From positions 3,038,001 to 3,102,000 of the forward strand of contig NC_088312.1 in assembly GCF_910592395.1 (NCBI RefSeq): a DNA stretch of 64,000 nucleotides, written 5' to 3'. The notes below the pieces were generated by a model. It saw nothing but the letters and a program-made list of their open reading frames with translations, did not search any database and was not told the origin of the DNA. Below, piece by piece: positions 63,601 to 64,000 of the stretch (its first letter is position 1; every line of letters starts with the position of its first letter). A program made the position numbers and the translations under genes. The DNA comes from Lineus longissimus (taxonomy: Eukaryota; Nemertea; Pilidiophora; Heteronemertea; Lineidae).

Positions 63601-63805
63601 ACAAATCAAGTGAAAACCATTTTTTGAACCAAACTCTTCATTTTAGTATGATTCTGCAAGATTTCATTTTTGAATTCTAGAGCTAATACTTACTGCTGTA
63701 CAATACTCTTGCATAGGGTGGGTGAGTTTATGGCCTTTAGATTTCTTGCCTGAGAAGAAACAGTTCTGACAGATGTCAAAGTTGAAGCACCGTAAACAGC
63801 GATAT
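42624..63805 (-). CDS. Dystrophin/utrophin orthologue, 3' part: ZZ finger, syntrophin-binding region, coiled coil, C-terminus
   Basis: Seen, in gene order: 63694-63805 (112 nt), 62088-62224 (137), 51791-51865 (75), 50914-50958 (45), 50539-50605 (67), 50157-50248 (92), 49601-49835 (235), 43429-43582 (154), 43000-43098 (99), 42624-42760 (137, TAG stop). All have GT-AG borders and agree in phase, giving 383 codons after a split first codon. The first holds the second half of the ZZ finger ([18 protein letters not shown]). The second reads [18 protein letters not shown] and [12 protein letters not shown]. Later exons carry [40 protein letters not shown], the coiled coil [20 protein letters not shown], and the tail [18 protein letters not shown] ending MTDEEG plus an acidic extension. 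From memory, the 112- and 137-nt exons equal human DMD exons 69 and 70. Known: the ZZ region binds dystroglycan, and the rest binds syntrophin and dystrobrevin at the membrane. The N-terminal part lies beyond 64000. Confidence 0.93.
43583..49600 (-). other. 6-kb intron of the dystrophin-like gene
   Basis: It lies between the coiled-coil exon and the exon starting PQVPTGTS. Nothing in it resembles a known gene. One minus-strand stretch, 47312-47377, reads [20 protein letters not shown] and ends at an AAG/GTGGGT donor, which keeps phase 0 at its 3' side. It is discussed as a possible alternative exon or start. Confidence 0.5.
50719..50810. repeat. AT-rich palindrome between 14-bp direct repeats
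   Basis: AACATGACTTCTTG occurs at 50719-50732 and again at 50797-50810. Between them is a T-rich run with G breaks followed by its approximate reverse complement, centred on TTTTATATATAAAA. It looks like an insertion with a 14-bp target duplication (retroposed A/T tail or foldback). An assembly artefact at a hairpin is possible. Confidence 0.6.
52620..52735. repeat. Imperfect tandem repeat, about 50-bp unit
   Basis: Variants of GAGCAGAAGTTACACCAGC and CCATTGGCTGAGGGCTCAGC recur about three times in succession. It is intronic and degenerate. Confidence 0.45.
56739..56845. repeat. Minisatellite, about 25-bp unit, four copies
   Basis: The unit is TGAATGTCAAGGTGACATCC followed by ACAAA. It appears four times with substitutions and one internal partial duplication, directly beside the candidate cassette exon at 56932. 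Confidence 0.75.
57109..57168 (-). CDS. Candidate cassette exon of the dystrophin-like gene (60 nt)
   Basis: Acceptor (GGCCTCTGACAG) and donor (TCAAG/GTAGGC) bound 60 bases that enter and leave in phase 2 without a stop, coding for [19 protein letters not shown]. This would insert 20 residues between the ZZ-side and syntrophin-side exons, where vertebrate dystrophin also has alternatively spliced exons (71-74). Predicted from sites and phase only. Confidence 0.35.
58788..58835 (-). CDS. Candidate cassette exon of the dystrophin-like gene (48 nt)
   Basis: Acceptor ATTGTTCTCAG and donor AACAG/GTAGGT bound 48 bases in phase 2 at both sides with no stop, coding for [15 protein letters not shown]. 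It takes the place of human exon 71 (39 nt, also phase neutral). Good splice sites, but no proof of use. Confidence 0.4.
63285..63462. mobile_element. Diverged relative of the CCATGG palindrome element
   Basis: CCATGGTAAATCTGAATTCA, then TTATGGTAAATCATCATTTC, ACCAAGATGAATTGGGATTC and the end ATTTTCGTAAGGG repeat the style of 3188-3385. It also contains an inverted TTTGAAGTCCA/TGGACTTTGAAA pair. It lies in the intron before the ZZ exon of the dystrophin-like gene. Confidence 0.45.
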
Positions 63806-64000
63806 CTGAAAGACAACGTAAGCCACAGTCAGAGGACATTAGAGTATTTCTTTTTTATCAGTTGGTCAGACTGTCGGTTCATTTAACACAAGAATTTTGG
63901 GAGCGATTAGACAATTTACTGTCATTTCCAAATAAAAGGTCTTCAGTCTCATACAATTAACGGAATATGATGCATTTATCATCTGAGCATAACAGTGGCA

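Overview
This is nuclear DNA from an invertebrate animal. The reasons are multi-exon genes with GT-AG introns of hundreds to thousands of bases, a dystrophin-family gene whose exon sizes match the vertebrate ones, an insect-type Ebony amine synthase, a CHST15-type sulfotransferase, a rhodopsin-class receptor, and several short non-autonomous transposons and minisatellites. The combination fits a marine bilaterian. I lean towards a lophotrochozoan such as a mollusc or brachiopod, but nothing here fixes the phylum.

Layout. 581-4190 (+): a complete eight-exon gene for a secreted protein with two cadherin repeats and a C-type lectin domain (377 aa). 5511-about 6340 (+): a signal-peptide exon of a small secreted protein with uncertain downstream exons. 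8390-11507 (-): an Ebony-like NRPS-type beta-alanyl amine synthase (three exons seen, at least 844 aa; the first exon is missing). 11.5-21.5 kb: no convincing gene, but a 1-kb transposon with 70-bp inverted repeats and a 9-bp target duplication. 21514-25150 (+): a seven-exon CHST15-like sulfotransferase (532 aa). 25627-26760 (-): an intronless class A GPCR, tail to tail with it. 30288-33781 (+): three closely packed, intronless, mutually related ORFs of a family I do not recognise. This is the best candidate for something undescribed. 33.8-37.8 kb: a minisatellite block that switches strand in the middle, followed by a tandem duplication that may carry a duplicated minus-strand exon. 39852-40029: a pogo/Tigger-type MITE. 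42624-63805 (-): ten constitutive exons of the 3' end of a dystrophin/utrophin orthologue, from the ZZ finger to the stop codon. Up to three phase-neutral cassette exons are proposed in its 10-kb intron. The gene continues beyond the right edge of the window.

The genes do not form a pathway. They are ordinary neighbours on an animal chromosome: a secreted adhesion/lectin protein, a monoamine-conjugating enzyme, a Golgi glycosaminoglycan sulfotransferase, a surface receptor and a muscle/synapse scaffold. Exon borders were checked by reading GT-AG sites, phase continuity and family resemblance. No alignment or database search was possible.
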